64,000 nt of DNA, taken from NCBI RefSeq assembly GCF_000412675.1, contig NC_021505.1:614501-678500 (forward strand). Reading direction: 5' to 3'. Under the pieces are notes generated by a model. It saw nothing but the letters and a program-made list of their open reading frames with translations. It searched no databases and was not told the DNA's origin. This DNA comes from Pseudomonas putida NBRC 14164 (GTDB taxonomy: Bacteria; Pseudomonadota; Gammaproteobacteria; Pseudomonadales; Pseudomonadaceae). Below are positions 8,101 to 16,607 of the stretch, in pieces (position 1 is the first letter of the stretch; each line of letters begins with the position of its first letter). The position numbers were made by a program, and so were the translations under genes.

Positions 8101-9366
8101 TCAGAGGTGTATGGACAGGCCATCGGCCAGCGACTGCCGATAGGCCCGCCACGCCGGCACGCTGCCCATCAGCAATGCCGCCCCCAGGATGATAGCCAGC
8201 AAGGTCCATTCATGAGCACTCGGCAGGGCCAGTGGCAGATACAAGCCATAGTTGGCCTGCACGTACCCCTGCGCCAGGGCAATCCCCGCATACAGCAAGC
8301 CAAGCCCGGCCACGATCCCGACCGCCGCCAGTGACAGCGCCTCCAGTATTAGCAGCCCCGCGATATGCCACGGCCTGGCCCCGACCGAACGCAAGATCGC
8401 CATCTCCCGGCGGCGCTCGTTGAGGCTGGTGAGAATCGCCGTCAGCATGCCGATCAAGCCGGTCAACACCACGAACAGCGACACCACGAACAACGCTTGT
8501 TCCGCCGTGCCCATCAGGCTCCACAGCTCTTGCAGGGCCACGCCTGGCAGGATTGCCAGCAACGGCTCGCTGCGGTACTCGTTGATCTCGCGCTGCAGGC
8601 TGAAGGTCGCGATCTTGTTGTTCAGGCCCAGCATGAACGCGGTAATGGCGGCAGGTTGCAGGTCCATCGTGCGTGCCTGCTCGGCGCTGATGCGCCCGGC
8701 GCCTCGGGCCGGTACGCCGTTGTGCCAGTCGATATGGATGGCCTCCATACCGCCCAGGCCGATATGCAGGGTGCGGTCGACCGGTGTGCCGGTGCGCTTG
8801 AGCACACCGACCACGGTGAACGGCTTGTCGTCATGCTTGACCAGGCTGATGGCTGCCACGCCGTGGGCAAGCACCAGCTTGTCACCCAGTTTGTAGTGCA
8901 GCGCCTCGGCCACTTCGGCGCCGAGCACCACCTCGAACGGGTCGCTGGCAAACTCACGCCCTTGGCTCATTTCCAGATGCTGGCGGCGGCCGTACTGGTA
9001 ATGGCTGAAGTAATCCGTCGTGGTGCCCATCACTCGGTAGCCGCGGTGCGAGTCCCCCAGCGAGATCGGGATCGCCCACTTCACGCGCGGGTCCTGTGCA
9101 TAGTGCTCGAAGCTGTCCCAGCGGATGTTGTTGGTAGCGTTGCCAATGCGGAACACCGAATACAGCAGCAGGTTCACCGAACCGGAGCGGGCGCCGACGA
9201 TCAGGTCGGTGCCGCTGATGGTGCTGGCGAAGCTGGCGCGCGCTTCTGTGCGAACACGTTCCACCGCCAGCAGCAGGCACACTGACAGGGCGATGGCGAA
9301 GGCGGTGAGAAAGGCGGTGAAGCGGCGGTTGGCCAGGCTGGCCAGGGCAAGGCGGAGCAGGTACAT
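8101..9366 (-). CDS. FtsX/LolC-like ABC transporter permease (Zrg-type)
   Basis: A 421-aa MacB/FtsX-type permease. One N-terminal helix (LANRRFTAFLTAFAIALSVCLLLAV) precedes a large periplasmic domain, then three C-terminal helices with the FtsX consensus LTAILTSLNERRREMAILRSVGARPWHI. The start codon overlaps the ATPase stop codon by one base (TGATG), showing translational coupling; an upstream in-frame Met inside the ATPase gene is rejected. Type VII ABC permeases of this kind often drive mechanotransmission rather than classic import. In the Zrg operon context it takes part in zinc acquisition, inferred by synteny. Confidence 0.85.
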   Translation of the reverse strand: MYLLRLALASLANRRFTAFLTAFAIALSVCLLLAVERVRTEARASFASTISGTDLIVGARSGSVNLLLYSVFRIGNATNNIRWDSFEHYAQDPRVKWAIPISLGDSHRGYRVMGTTTDYFSHYQYGRRQHLEMSQGREFASDPFEVVLGAEVAEALHYKLGDKLVLAHGVAAISLVKHDDKPFTVVGVLKRTGTPVDRTLHIGLGGMEAIHIDWHNGVPARGAGRISAEQARTMDLQPAAITAFMLGLNNKIATFSLQREINEYRSEPLLAILPGVALQELWSLMGTAEQALFVVSLFVVLTGLIGMLTAILTSLNERRREMAILRSVGARPWHIAGLLILEALSLAAVGIVAGLGLLYAGIALAQGYVQANYGLYLPLALPSAHEWTLLAIILGAALLMGSVPAWRAYRQSLADGLSIHL

Positions 9367-10076
9367 CAGGCCTCCCGGGGCTTGGCGGCGCGGTTGAGGT
9401 CGGCCAGGGAAAGGTGACGGTCGAACAGTGGTGCCAGGCTCTGGTCGTGGCTGACGAACAGCAGGCTGGCACCGGCTGCGCGGCATTCATCGAACAGCAG
9501 GCGGATGAACGCTTCGCGTGTGTCGGCATCCAGCGCCGAGGTCGGTTCGTCGGCAATCACCAGTTCTGGCTGGCCGATCAGGGCGCGTGCGGCGGCGACC
9601 CGCTGTTGCTGGCCGATCGACAGGCTGTCGGCGCGGCGGGCGAGCAGGGCGGGGTCGCCCAGGCCCAGGTGGGCCAGCAGCGTGCCGGCCGCCTGGTCGA
9701 CACTGCCATGGCGCTGCTCGGCGCGGGCCTTGCGGCTGTGCGAGAAGCGGCAGGGCAGCTCGACGTTTTCACGTACAGAGAGAAACGGTAGCAGGTTGAA
9801 CTGCTGGAAGATGTAACCGGTGTGATCGACCCGAAAGCGGTCGCGGGCGCCCTGGCCCAATTTGCCGAGGTCCTGGCCAAGCAACTGGATGCGGCCCTGG
9901 GCCGGCACGTTCACCCCGCCGAGCAGGCCCAGCAAGGTGGTCTTGCCACTGCCGCTGGGGCCCTTGAGGAACAGGGCTTCACCCGCGTCCAGGTGGAATG
10001 CCGGAATATCCAGCAACGGCGGCTGACCTGGCCAGCCGAACACCAGGTCATGCAGTTCGATCAACGGCTGGCTCAT
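9366..10076 (-). CDS. ABC transporter ATP-binding protein (LolD/MacB-like, Zrg-type)
   Basis: A 236-aa ATPase with Walker A GPSGSGKTT, Q-loop region YIFQQFNLLPFLSVREN, signature LSIGQQQR, Walker B LVIADEPTSALD and switch His in LFVSHD. It is of the LolD/MacB class that pairs with FtsX-like permeases. Its ATG directly abuts the stop codon of the His-rich DUF2796 gene and its stop overlaps the permease start, so the three are translated as a unit. Expected at the cytoplasmic face of the inner membrane, powering the zinc system. Confidence 0.9.
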   Translation of the reverse strand: MSQPLIELHDLVFGWPGQPPLLDIPAFHLDAGEALFLKGPSGSGKTTLLGLLGGVNVPAQGRIQLLGQDLGKLGQGARDRFRVDHTGYIFQQFNLLPFLSVRENVELPCRFSHSRKARAEQRHGSVDQAAGTLLAHLGLGDPALLARRADSLSIGQQQRVAAARALIGQPELVIADEPTSALDADTREAFIRLLFDECRAAGASLLFVSHDQSLAPLFDRHLSLADLNRAAKPREA

Positions 10077-10646
10077 TCAGAAGGCGACCGCTGCCTTGGC
10101 CGGCGTGGTTTCCACGCCTTTCTGGCCGTTGGGGCCGATCAGTTGCACGTTGATTTTCTGGGTGGCCGGGAAGGCCTTGAACAATGGCGCCAGGTCCACC
10201 TGTGCCAGTTTGTCGGGGTTGGCGCAGGTGAGCTGGTAATGGGCACCGATGTCGCTGTGCTGGTGGCCATGCGCGTGTTCGTCACCCTCGTCGTCGGCTT
10301 TCAGGGCATCACCGAACAGCGGGCTTTCCAGCTCCTGCTGTTCTTCCTTGCAGTTCGCTGCTGCAGAAAGGCCGAACAGCTTGAGGGGTTGTTCGAGTTG
10401 CTGGCGCACGGCGGCGACCTTGGCTTTGTCTGCATCGCTGCTGGCGGCATGCTCGAAGCCCACCAGGTTCATTGCCGGGCTGTCCAGCTCCAGCTCCAGG
10501 GTGTTGTCATCAAGCACGACGTTGAGCTTGGCCACGCCGTGCTCGTGGGCGCCGAGCGTGCCGTGGTCATGATCATGGTCATCGTGGGCATGGGCCACGG
10601 CCAGTGGCAGCAAGGCGAAGGGCAGGGCGAGCAGCAGGCGACGCAT
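10077..10646 (-). CDS. His-rich periplasmic zinc-binding protein, DUF2796 (ZrgA-like)
   Basis: A 189-aa protein with a signal peptide (MRRLLLALPFALLPLAVAHA). Two metal-binding His/Asp clusters are visible: HDDHDHDHGTLGAHEHG just after the cleavage site and EGDEHAHGHQHSDIGAH in the second half. DUF2796/ZrgA proteins bind zinc in the periplasm and are zinc-starvation induced in Vibrio. It is the first gene of the leftward operon and lies behind a perfect TGTTATAACA palindrome resembling a Zur box. Zinc specificity is inferred from family, His content and operator. Confidence 0.87.
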   Translation of the reverse strand: MRRLLLALPFALLPLAVAHAHDDHDHDHGTLGAHEHGVAKLNVVLDDNTLELELDSPAMNLVGFEHAASSDADKAKVAAVRQQLEQPLKLFGLSAAANCKEEQQELESPLFGDALKADDEGDEHAHGHQHSDIGAHYQLTCANPDKLAQVDLAPLFKAFPATQKINVQLIGPNGQKGVETTPAKAAVAF

Positions 10647-10680
10647 GGACGACTCCGGGGCGGGCTGGAAGATTGGGTTA

Positions 10681-10690
10681 TGTTATAACA
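10681..10690 (-). promoter_or_regulatory. Zur-like operator core
   Basis: A perfect 10-bp palindrome TGTTATAACA, embedded in an AT-rich stretch, is 35 bp upstream of the DUF2796 gene. Zur boxes of gammaproteobacteria centre on GTTATA-n-TATAAC-like symmetry. The operon content supports Zur control. Confidence 0.5.
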
Positions 10691-10776
10691 ACTTTTCTGG
10701 GTATCGCCAGCCCACGTGGCGCAGGTTTCATCTTGGGGTAGCATGGGTACATTGACATGGGCTCAAGGAACGCATC

Positions 10777-11139
10777 GTGAGGATTCGTGGACAGATTGGT
10801 GACTGGCCGGTGGACCTGACCATCGAGCTGGAACCGGCGGAGTGGGCGCAGTTGGGGCGGCAAATCGAGGGGCAAGCACCGCCACCGGGTGGCACCGTGA
10901 GTGCTGCGGTGGTGCCGGCCCCGCGCCAGGATGATGGACAGTGGGCGGCAGCGCTCGAAATGTTGCGCCAAGCCGGGCGGCTATCAGGGCCAGAGTTGCT
11001 GGAGAGCCTGACGGGGCTGGCTGGGAGTCCGGCAGCAGGCAAGAGGCTGCTGGTGCGTTTGCGGCACTGTGCACAGGTCCGCGTGCTGGCAGGTGAAGAT
11101 GCTCCGCTCTACTGTTGGCAGGAGAATGCAAACGGGTAG
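10777..11139 (+). CDS. conserved-looking hypothetical protein
   Basis: A 120-aa protein I do not recognise. It starts at a GTG with AAGGAA about 5 nt upstream. The N-terminus (MRIRGQIGDWPVDLTIELEPAEWAQL) looks like a beta-rich segment and the C-terminal half like a helical domain (QWAAALEMLRQAGRLSGPELLESLTGLAG). No signal peptide or membrane helix is seen. It is divergent from the zinc operon across about 130 bp that include the Zur-like site, so shared regulation is possible. GC and codon use match the chromosome. Confidence 0.65.
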   Translation: MRIRGQIGDWPVDLTIELEPAEWAQLGRQIEGQAPPPGGTVSAAVVPAPRQDDGQWAAALEMLRQAGRLSGPELLESLTGLAGSPAAGKRLLVRLRHCAQVRVLAGEDAPLYCWQENANG

Positions 11140-11240
11140 TATTGAGCAAATGCGGGCTGCGATCACCTGATGTTTCTGCCAGTTTTCATTGAGTGTTCCA
11201 AGGTGTCGAATGTGTAGATCTCCATAGAGGAAGGCCTGCC

Positions 11241-12779
11241 ATGCACACCCAGAACGCCCCAGCGGCACAGCAGTACGACCTGCGTGGTTGGCGCACACAC
11301 TTTGTTTTTGACGCTGAAAAACTGAACGCCTTCTGTCTGCATTATTACGAGGGGCGGCTTGACACTGCCCACACCGACGCTGTGGATTTTGTCCATCAAC
11401 GCCCTACCGGCTGGCTGACGACGCGTTGTGTATTGGGCAGTCCGCTGCCGGAGTTTCCAACCGGGGACGGTGAAACGATCACTGTGGCAAGGCGTTTTGT
11501 GTCGTACACCAGTTACGAGTTTCACAGAGAGCATGGTGCCCAGTACGCCGATATCGTTGAACTAGTTGCCGGCAGCCGGAATGAGCGCCGGGCACTGTTT
11601 CAGACCTTCAGGCTGGATCAGTGCGTTGGTACATACCAATACAACGATGACACAATTTTTACGCTGTCGGCAGGCTCCGACTTCTCAGTCGGATTTCTAG
11701 GATTCCCAGAGCGTGACACGGACGCAGGCCTGCCATTCAAGATCCGCTTCGACAAACTTCCTGCGGGTGAAAAAATCGTCGTGCTGCCCAAGACTGCGGA
11801 TGTTACTTATGGCAAGTGGTTGATGCAGGATATACGTTTCTATCTGCGCCGCGTTCCAGGCCAGCTTTCGCATGTCATGTATATTGCCAATGCCGGCGAT
11901 GGCGACGGCATAATACCTGCGAGCATGGAAGATGAGTGTGAGCAGGGGCCGGCAACAGCAGAAGATGCATTAGGGTATTGCTATGTAAGATCGACAGATA
12001 TCCCTGCCGAAGGCTTTTATGGCCGAGACTTCGAAGAATTGGCACAGATACTCTTCCCGCTAGGGCGTGTGGCATACACCGATTTCGATTGGGGCGATCC
12101 GGTCGCCAAAGCCACGCTGGTTGAACCCTCCACGGGTCTTGAGACACCACTGCCAGACGCTTCCGTTTATTCGTCGCATATAGATCCCTTGGTCCGAATC
12201 GTATCTGCAGGCAGCGCCGGCCAGCGATTGGTGCTGAATACCGTCAACCCTGCCGCGCCGATCTGGGAATTCACGTCGCCTGCTGTTGGGCAGTTAGTGC
12301 CTAACGGCCGCTCCTGTGATTACATCCCGCAAGACGAGGGGGGAGTGATTTATGGCGAAAACCCGTTGACCGGCCAGGAGGCTGCCCTGCTCAGTTCAAT
12401 GACAAGAAACCCCGTCGATATTGTCCGGATTCTCTCGGGCTTTGCGCTACTTCCGTATTTCTCGACCATGGTCGTACTCAATGCCAGGCCTACCCATTAC
12501 TTCAAACTCGACACGGTCGGCGGACAACTGCAGCTCACGTTACTTTATAAGCCGTGGGGAGGCGGAGAAACAGTGGTACCGCCGGAGCTTGTCGAGTGGA
12601 AAGTGCTGGCAGGGGATGGGAAAGTGTCAGATGGCATTTTTTCGCCTGGCACCATGAACAGGTTCAGTGTTGTGCAGGCGATCCACCGGGACCCAGATTA
12701 TTTGCTGTTCGCGGTAATCATCATTCCCATGCCATTGCTGACTGCCGCTGAGTTCGTGGCCATGCGCAATGGTGGTTGA
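11241..12779 (+). CDS. large hypothetical protein of unknown function
   Basis: A 512-aa protein that I do not recognise. The ATG at 11241 is preceded by GAGGAAGG. There is no signal peptide or transmembrane helix. Sequence is rich in aromatic and acidic residues with predicted beta structure throughout. The last about 80 residues (VEWKVLAGDGKVSDGIFSPG onward) look like an immunoglobulin-like strand pattern. Base composition is visibly lower in GC than the flanking genes, suggesting a recently acquired or lineage-specific gene. It stands alone between the zinc locus and cnoX. Confidence 0.7.
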   Translation: MHTQNAPAAQQYDLRGWRTHFVFDAEKLNAFCLHYYEGRLDTAHTDAVDFVHQRPTGWLTTRCVLGSPLPEFPTGDGETITVARRFVSYTSYEFHREHGAQYADIVELVAGSRNERRALFQTFRLDQCVGTYQYNDDTIFTLSAGSDFSVGFLGFPERDTDAGLPFKIRFDKLPAGEKIVVLPKTADVTYGKWLMQDIRFYLRRVPGQLSHVMYIANAGDGDGIIPASMEDECEQGPATAEDALGYCYVRSTDIPAEGFYGRDFEELAQILFPLGRVAYTDFDWGDPVAKATLVEPSTGLETPLPDASVYSSHIDPLVRIVSAGSAGQRLVLNTVNPAAPIWEFTSPAVGQLVPNGRSCDYIPQDEGGVIYGENPLTGQEAALLSSMTRNPVDIVRILSGFALLPYFSTMVVLNARPTHYFKLDTVGGQLQLTLLYKPWGGGETVVPPELVEWKVLAGDGKVSDGIFSPGTMNRFSVVQAIHRDPDYLLFAVIIIPMPLLTAAEFVAMRNGG

Positions 12780-12794
12780 CGTCAAAAGGTGATG

Positions 12795-12820
12795 GGCAGG
12801 TAGCGGATGTGCTATCTGCC
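12795..12820. terminator. bidirectional hairpin between convergent genes
   Basis: GGCAGGTAGC-GGATGT-GCTATCTGCC forms a 10-bp stem with one G-U pair between the convergent hypothetical gene and cnoX. No long T tract follows, so terminator function is tentative. Confidence 0.4.
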
Positions 12821-12844
12821 CTCGCTGTTCGGCTACGGTGCAGT

Positions 12845-13717
12845 TTAGAACATCGCCGCCGACAGCTTGCGACGATAAACGCCAACCAGCGGGTGATCAC
12901 CACCCAGCAACTCGAACACCTGCAGCAACGCCTTCTGCGGCAGCCCATTCTCGTAGCCACGGTTACGCTGGAACAACTTCAACAGCCCATCCAGCGCCGC
13001 TTCATACTGCTGACGCGCCAGTTGCTGGATGCTCAGTTGGTAAGCTGCTTCGTCATCCTGCGGGTTCTGCGCCAGACGGCTTTTCAGGTCGGCCACTTCC
13101 GGCAGGCTGGCCGCCTGGCGCAGGAAGGTCAGCTGGGCCTTGGCACCGGCCAGCGCAGCTTTGTGCTCGTCGGTCTTGACCGCATCCAGCACCACCTGGG
13201 CCTCGCCCAGTTCACCGCGCTCGGCCAGGCAGCGGGCGTACAGGATCAGCGCCTCGGCATTGCTGTTGTCTTCACCCAGCAGCGCCTGCAACAGCGCTTC
13301 GGCTTCGGCAAAGCGGCTTTCGGCAAACAGCGCCTTGGCCTGCTCCAGTGGCGAAGCGGTGGGGGCGGCGGGCATCTGCACGTGTGGCTCGAGCATGGCG
13401 CGAATCGCCGATTCCGGCTGAGCCCCGGCAAAACCGTCCACCGGCTGGCCGTCCTTGAACAGCACAACGGTCGGCAGGCTGCGGATACCGAACTGGGCAA
13501 CCACCTGTTGCTCCACGTCGCAGTTGATCTTGGCCAGCAGCAACTCGCCCTGGTAACCCTCGGTGATCTTGGCCAGCAACGGCATCAGTGCCTTGCACGG
13601 CGCACACCACTCGGCCCAGAAGTCCACCAGCACCGGCTTGTGGAAAGAGTTCTCGATCACCAGTTGCTGAAAGGTGGCATCGGTAGCGTCGAAAATGTAA
13701 GGCGTGTCTTGGGTCAT
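12845..13717 (-). CDS. cnoX: thioredoxin-domain co-chaperone/redox protein CnoX (YbbN)
   Basis: A 290-aa protein. The N-terminal thioredoxin fold (residues 1-110) has active site WCAPC at 37-41 and the cis-Pro in RSLPTVVLF. A helical TPR-like region follows (LFAESRFAEAEALLQALLGEDNSNAEALILYARCL and repeats), ending in VYRRKLSAAMF. This architecture is that of YbbN/CnoX, which protects substrates from over-oxidation and hands them to GroEL or DnaK. Unlike E. coli CnoX (SQHC), this copy keeps both cysteines, so it may also be redox active. Monocistronic or first gene before the methyltransferase gene. Confidence 0.88.
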   Translation of the reverse strand: MTQDTPYIFDATDATFQQLVIENSFHKPVLVDFWAEWCAPCKALMPLLAKITEGYQGELLLAKINCDVEQQVVAQFGIRSLPTVVLFKDGQPVDGFAGAQPESAIRAMLEPHVQMPAAPTASPLEQAKALFAESRFAEAEALLQALLGEDNSNAEALILYARCLAERGELGEAQVVLDAVKTDEHKAALAGAKAQLTFLRQAASLPEVADLKSRLAQNPQDDEAAYQLSIQQLARQQYEAALDGLLKLFQRNRGYENGLPQKALLQVFELLGGDHPLVGVYRRKLSAAMF

Positions 13718-13748
13718 CGCGACTCTCGCTAACTCATCAATGGCACCA

Positions 13749-14408
13749 CTATAAGGCGTCGCGGCTGGCGTGGTACAGGCTGACCCTGCGGAATTCGTGT
13801 GGCTCGGCCAGGTCCGGCAGGGTCAGTGCTTCGAGCACGCCCAACTGCTGGTACAGCGGGTGGCTGAAGTCGCGTACCCGCGAGTCGGCCACCAGCGCCT
13901 GGCGGCCGCGGCTGAGGAAGGCATCCAGCAGCGGCAGGTTGGCGCGGTCATACAGCACATCGGCAACCAGGATCAGGTCGAAGCGGTCGTCCTCGGCAAA
14001 GAAGTCGCTGCTGTAACTGAGCGCTACCCCGTTCAGCGCGGCATTGGCGCGGCAGGCATGGAGGGCCAGCGGGTCGAGGTCGCAGGCCACCACTTCCAGT
14101 GCCCCGGCGCGCGCGGCGGCAATGCCGGCGATACCGGAGCCGGCGCCAAAGTCCAGCACGCGCTTGCCGGCCACCCATTCCGGGCGTTCGGCCAGGTAGC
14201 GGGCCATGGCCAGGCCACTGGCCCAGCAAAAGCTCCAGTAGGGCGGCTCTTCAAGAATGCGCCGGGTTTCGTCGCTGCTGAAGGCACGGTCCATGTTCTG
14301 GTCGTCGATCAACCACAGCTTCAGGTCACAGCCGGGCAGCTCGCTGACGATCAGGCGCGCTTCGCCGATCAGGCCGCCGAGGGCCTGTTGCAGGGCCAGT
14401 GGCGCCAC
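13749..14408 (-). CDS. class I SAM-dependent methyltransferase (ETFB-lysine methyltransferase-like)
   Basis: A 219-aa Rossmann-like methyltransferase. SAM-binding motif I is VLDFGAGSGIAG, motif II is VVACDLDPLALHACRANAALN, and motif IV/post-I is DLILVADVLYD. PYWSFCWASGLAMARYL is characteristic of the protein-lysine methyltransferase group related to METTL20/ETFB-KMT and PrmA. A protein substrate is therefore likely but not proven. It immediately follows the YbaY-like lipoprotein gene on the same strand (stop and start adjacent), so the two are probably co-transcribed. Confidence 0.8.
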   Translation of the reverse strand: MAPLALQQALGGLIGEARLIVSELPGCDLKLWLIDDQNMDRAFSSDETRRILEEPPYWSFCWASGLAMARYLAERPEWVAGKRVLDFGAGSGIAGIAAARAGALEVVACDLDPLALHACRANAALNGVALSYSSDFFAEDDRFDLILVADVLYDRANLPLLDAFLSRGRQALVADSRVRDFSHPLYQQLGVLEALTLPDLAEPHEFRRVSLYHASRDAL

Positions 14409-14861
14409 TTAAGGTGCCTTCTCGAAACGCAGCGGGCCGGTGGCCTGGGTCTGGGCCTGGCTGATACGTACCGGCGGCAGGTGCATGATCAACTGGCCGG
14501 AACGGCTGGCGCGGCCACGTAGCTCGACCCTCGCGCCGGCCGGGAAGGCCTCGGGGTTGAAGCGAAGGTGGTAGGGCAACGCTTGCCCGGTGCCGGTCAG
14601 GTTGCTGCTGGCCAGCAGGCGTTGCGGGCGGTCGCGTTCGTCGATGACCAGCAAGGCCAGTTCCACGTCGGCACCGGCCGGGATTTCCAGCAAGGTGCCG
14701 CTCAGTTCACGCTGGTAGGCCGGCAACGGGCCCAATACTTCGGCCGGTTTGGCCGAGCGGGTTGGTGTGGGCGCCGGGGGTGTATCGGTCTTCGGCCTGT
14801 CGCTGCCGCAAGCGGCGAGCAGGGCGGCGCAGCACAGCACGACGAGCGCTCGGTAGTGCAT
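14409..14861 (-). CDS. YbaY-family lipoprotein
   Basis: A 150-aa envelope lipoprotein. The signal peptide carries lipobox LAAC ([21 protein letters not shown]), followed by a Pro/Thr-rich linker and a YbaY/YscW-like beta domain ([29 protein letters not shown], then [18 protein letters not shown]). YbaY homologues are outer-membrane lipoproteins of poorly known function. The ATG at 14861 with AAGGA upstream is chosen because it begins the signal peptide. It is divergent from nrdR. Confidence 0.82.
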   Translation of the reverse strand: MHYRALVVLCCAALLAACGSDRPKTDTPPAPTPTRSAKPAEVLGPLPAYQRELSGTLLEIPAGADVELALLVIDERDRPQRLLASSNLTGTGQALPYHLRFNPEAFPAGARVELRGRASRSGQLIMHLPPVRISQAQTQATGPLRFEKAP

Positions 14862-14967
14862 GGGGGAGTCCTTAACGGGCAGATTTCCCATGGATGTTAA
14901 CCCCTTTGGCTTGTCTTGCCAGTGCAATGCGCTACCATGGCCCTCCCTTTTTTTGTTGCCTGCCACC

Positions 14968-15432
14968 ATGCACTGTCCCTTTTGCGGTGCCAACGACACC
15001 AAGGTCATCGACTCTCGCCTCGTTGCCGAGGGCGAGCAGGTGCGCCGCCGCCGCGAATGCGTGGCCTGTGGCGAGCGCTTCACCACCTTCGAAACCGCCG
15101 AACTGGTGCTGCCCCGGCTGATCAAGCAGGACGGCACGCGCCAGCCTTTCGACGAAGACAAGCTGCGCGCCGGCATGCAACGGGCCCTGGAAAAGCGCCC
15201 GGTCAGCGTCGAGCGCCTGGAAGCGGCGCTGGCCCACATCAAGAGCCGCCTGCGTGCCACTGGCGAGCGCGAAGTCAAATCGCTGGTGGTGGGTGAAATG
15301 GTCATGGCCGAGCTGCGCAAGCTCGACGAGGTGGCTTATATCCGCTTTGCCTCGGTGTACCGGCGCTTCCAGGACCTGGACGAGTTCCGCGAAGAAATCG
15401 ACCGCCTGGCCCGTGAGCCGGCTAAAGAGTGA
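14968..15432 (+). CDS. nrdR: transcriptional repressor NrdR
   Basis: A 154-aa protein with a zinc ribbon at the N-terminus ([17 protein letters not shown] and [12 protein letters not shown]; four Cys) and an ATP-cone domain ([33 protein letters not shown]; here [11 protein letters not shown]). NrdR senses dATP/ATP and represses ribonucleotide reductase operons through NrdR boxes. The ATG at 14968 gives the exact family N-terminus. It is the first gene of the rib cluster, as in most gammaproteobacteria. Confidence 0.96.
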   Translation: MHCPFCGANDTKVIDSRLVAEGEQVRRRRECVACGERFTTFETAELVLPRLIKQDGTRQPFDEDKLRAGMQRALEKRPVSVERLEAALAHIKSRLRATGEREVKSLVVGEMVMAELRKLDEVAYIRFASVYRRFQDLDEFREEIDRLAREPAKE

Positions 15433-15434
15433 AC

Positions 15435-16565
15435 ATGCCCAGCCAAGCCGCCATCCTTGACGCCCACTACATGGCCCGCGCGCTGGAGCTGGCGCGCAAG
15501 GGTCTGTATACCACCCACCCCAACCCGCGCGTAGGCTGCGTGATCGTGCGTGATGGCGAAGTGGTCGGCGAAGGTTGGCACGTGCGCGCCGGCGAGCCGC
15601 ATGCCGAAGTGCATGCCCTGCGCCAGGCCGGTGAGCGTGCCCGTGGCGCTTGTGCCTACGTTACCCTTGAACCGTGCAGCCACCATGGGCGCACGCCGCC
15701 GTGTGCCGAGGCGCTGGTCAAGGCTGGTGTGGCGCGGGTTGTGGCAGCCATGCAGGACCCTAACCCGCAAGTGGCGGGGCAAGGCCTGCGGCGCCTCGCC
15801 GAGGCCGGTATCGAGGTGGCCAGTGGCGTGCTCGAAGCCGAGGCCCGCGCACTCAACCCGGGCTTTCTCAAGCGCATGGAAACTGGCCTGCCGTTCGTGC
15901 GCGCCAAGTTGGCCATGAGCCTGGACGGCCGCACCGCCATGGCCAGTGGCGAAAGCCAGTGGATTACCGGCCCGGCTGCCCGTTCGGCGGTACAGCGCCT
16001 GCGCGCCCGCTCCAGCGTGGTGCTGACCAGCGCTGCCAGCGTGCTGGCCGACAACGCCCGCATGACCGTGCGTGGCGCCGAGCTGGGCCTGGATGCCGAA
16101 ACCACAGCCCTGGCTCTCAGCCGAACGCCGCTGCGCGTACTGGTCGATGGCCGCCTGCGCCTGCCACTGGATGCGCCGTTCTTCCAGGCTGGCCCGGCAC
16201 TGGTGGTGACCGCTGTCGCAGATGACCCGCGCTATGCCGCTGCCGGCCACGAATTGTTGAGCCTGCCAGGTGACAATGGTCAGGTCGACCTGCCGGCGCT
16301 GCTGCAGGCCCTGGCCGCTCGCGGTGTCAACGAAATCCTGCTGGAAGCCGGTGCCGGCCTGGTCGGTGCCTTTGCCCGCCAAGGCCTGGTCGACGAATAT
16401 CAGCTGTTCGTTGCCGGCACCTTCCTCGGCTCCCAGGCCCGCCCGTTGCTGGACTGGCCGCTGGACAGGATGAGCGAAGCGCCGCGATTGAAAATTACCG
16501 AAATGCGGGCAGTGGGCGATGACTGGCGGGTCACAGCCATCCCCCTGCCGGCACCCGGCGTATAA
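15435..16565 (+). CDS. ribD: bifunctional riboflavin biosynthesis deaminase/reductase RibD
   Basis: A 376-aa cytosolic enzyme catalysing steps two and three of riboflavin synthesis: deamination of the pyrimidine from GTP and reduction of its ribosyl side chain. The N-terminal deaminase has zinc motif HAEVHAL and the PCSHHGRTPPC segment. The C-terminal reductase starts at RAKLAMSLDGRTAMASGESQWITG with NADPH-fold residues ILLEAGAGL. A GTG at 15429 overlaps the nrdR stop; the ATG at 15435 fits the family better. First biosynthetic gene of the rib operon. Confidence 0.95.
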   Translation: MPSQAAILDAHYMARALELARKGLYTTHPNPRVGCVIVRDGEVVGEGWHVRAGEPHAEVHALRQAGERARGACAYVTLEPCSHHGRTPPCAEALVKAGVARVVAAMQDPNPQVAGQGLRRLAEAGIEVASGVLEAEARALNPGFLKRMETGLPFVRAKLAMSLDGRTAMASGESQWITGPAARSAVQRLRARSSVVLTSAASVLADNARMTVRGAELGLDAETTALALSRTPLRVLVDGRLRLPLDAPFFQAGPALVVTAVADDPRYAAAGHELLSLPGDNGQVDLPALLQALAARGVNEILLEAGAGLVGAFARQGLVDEYQLFVAGTFLGSQARPLLDWPLDRMSEAPRLKITEMRAVGDDWRVTAIPLPAPGV

Positions 16566-16607
16566 TGCCGGGCTTGCCCCGTGCAAACCGTTTTTGAGGA
16601 AGACCCC

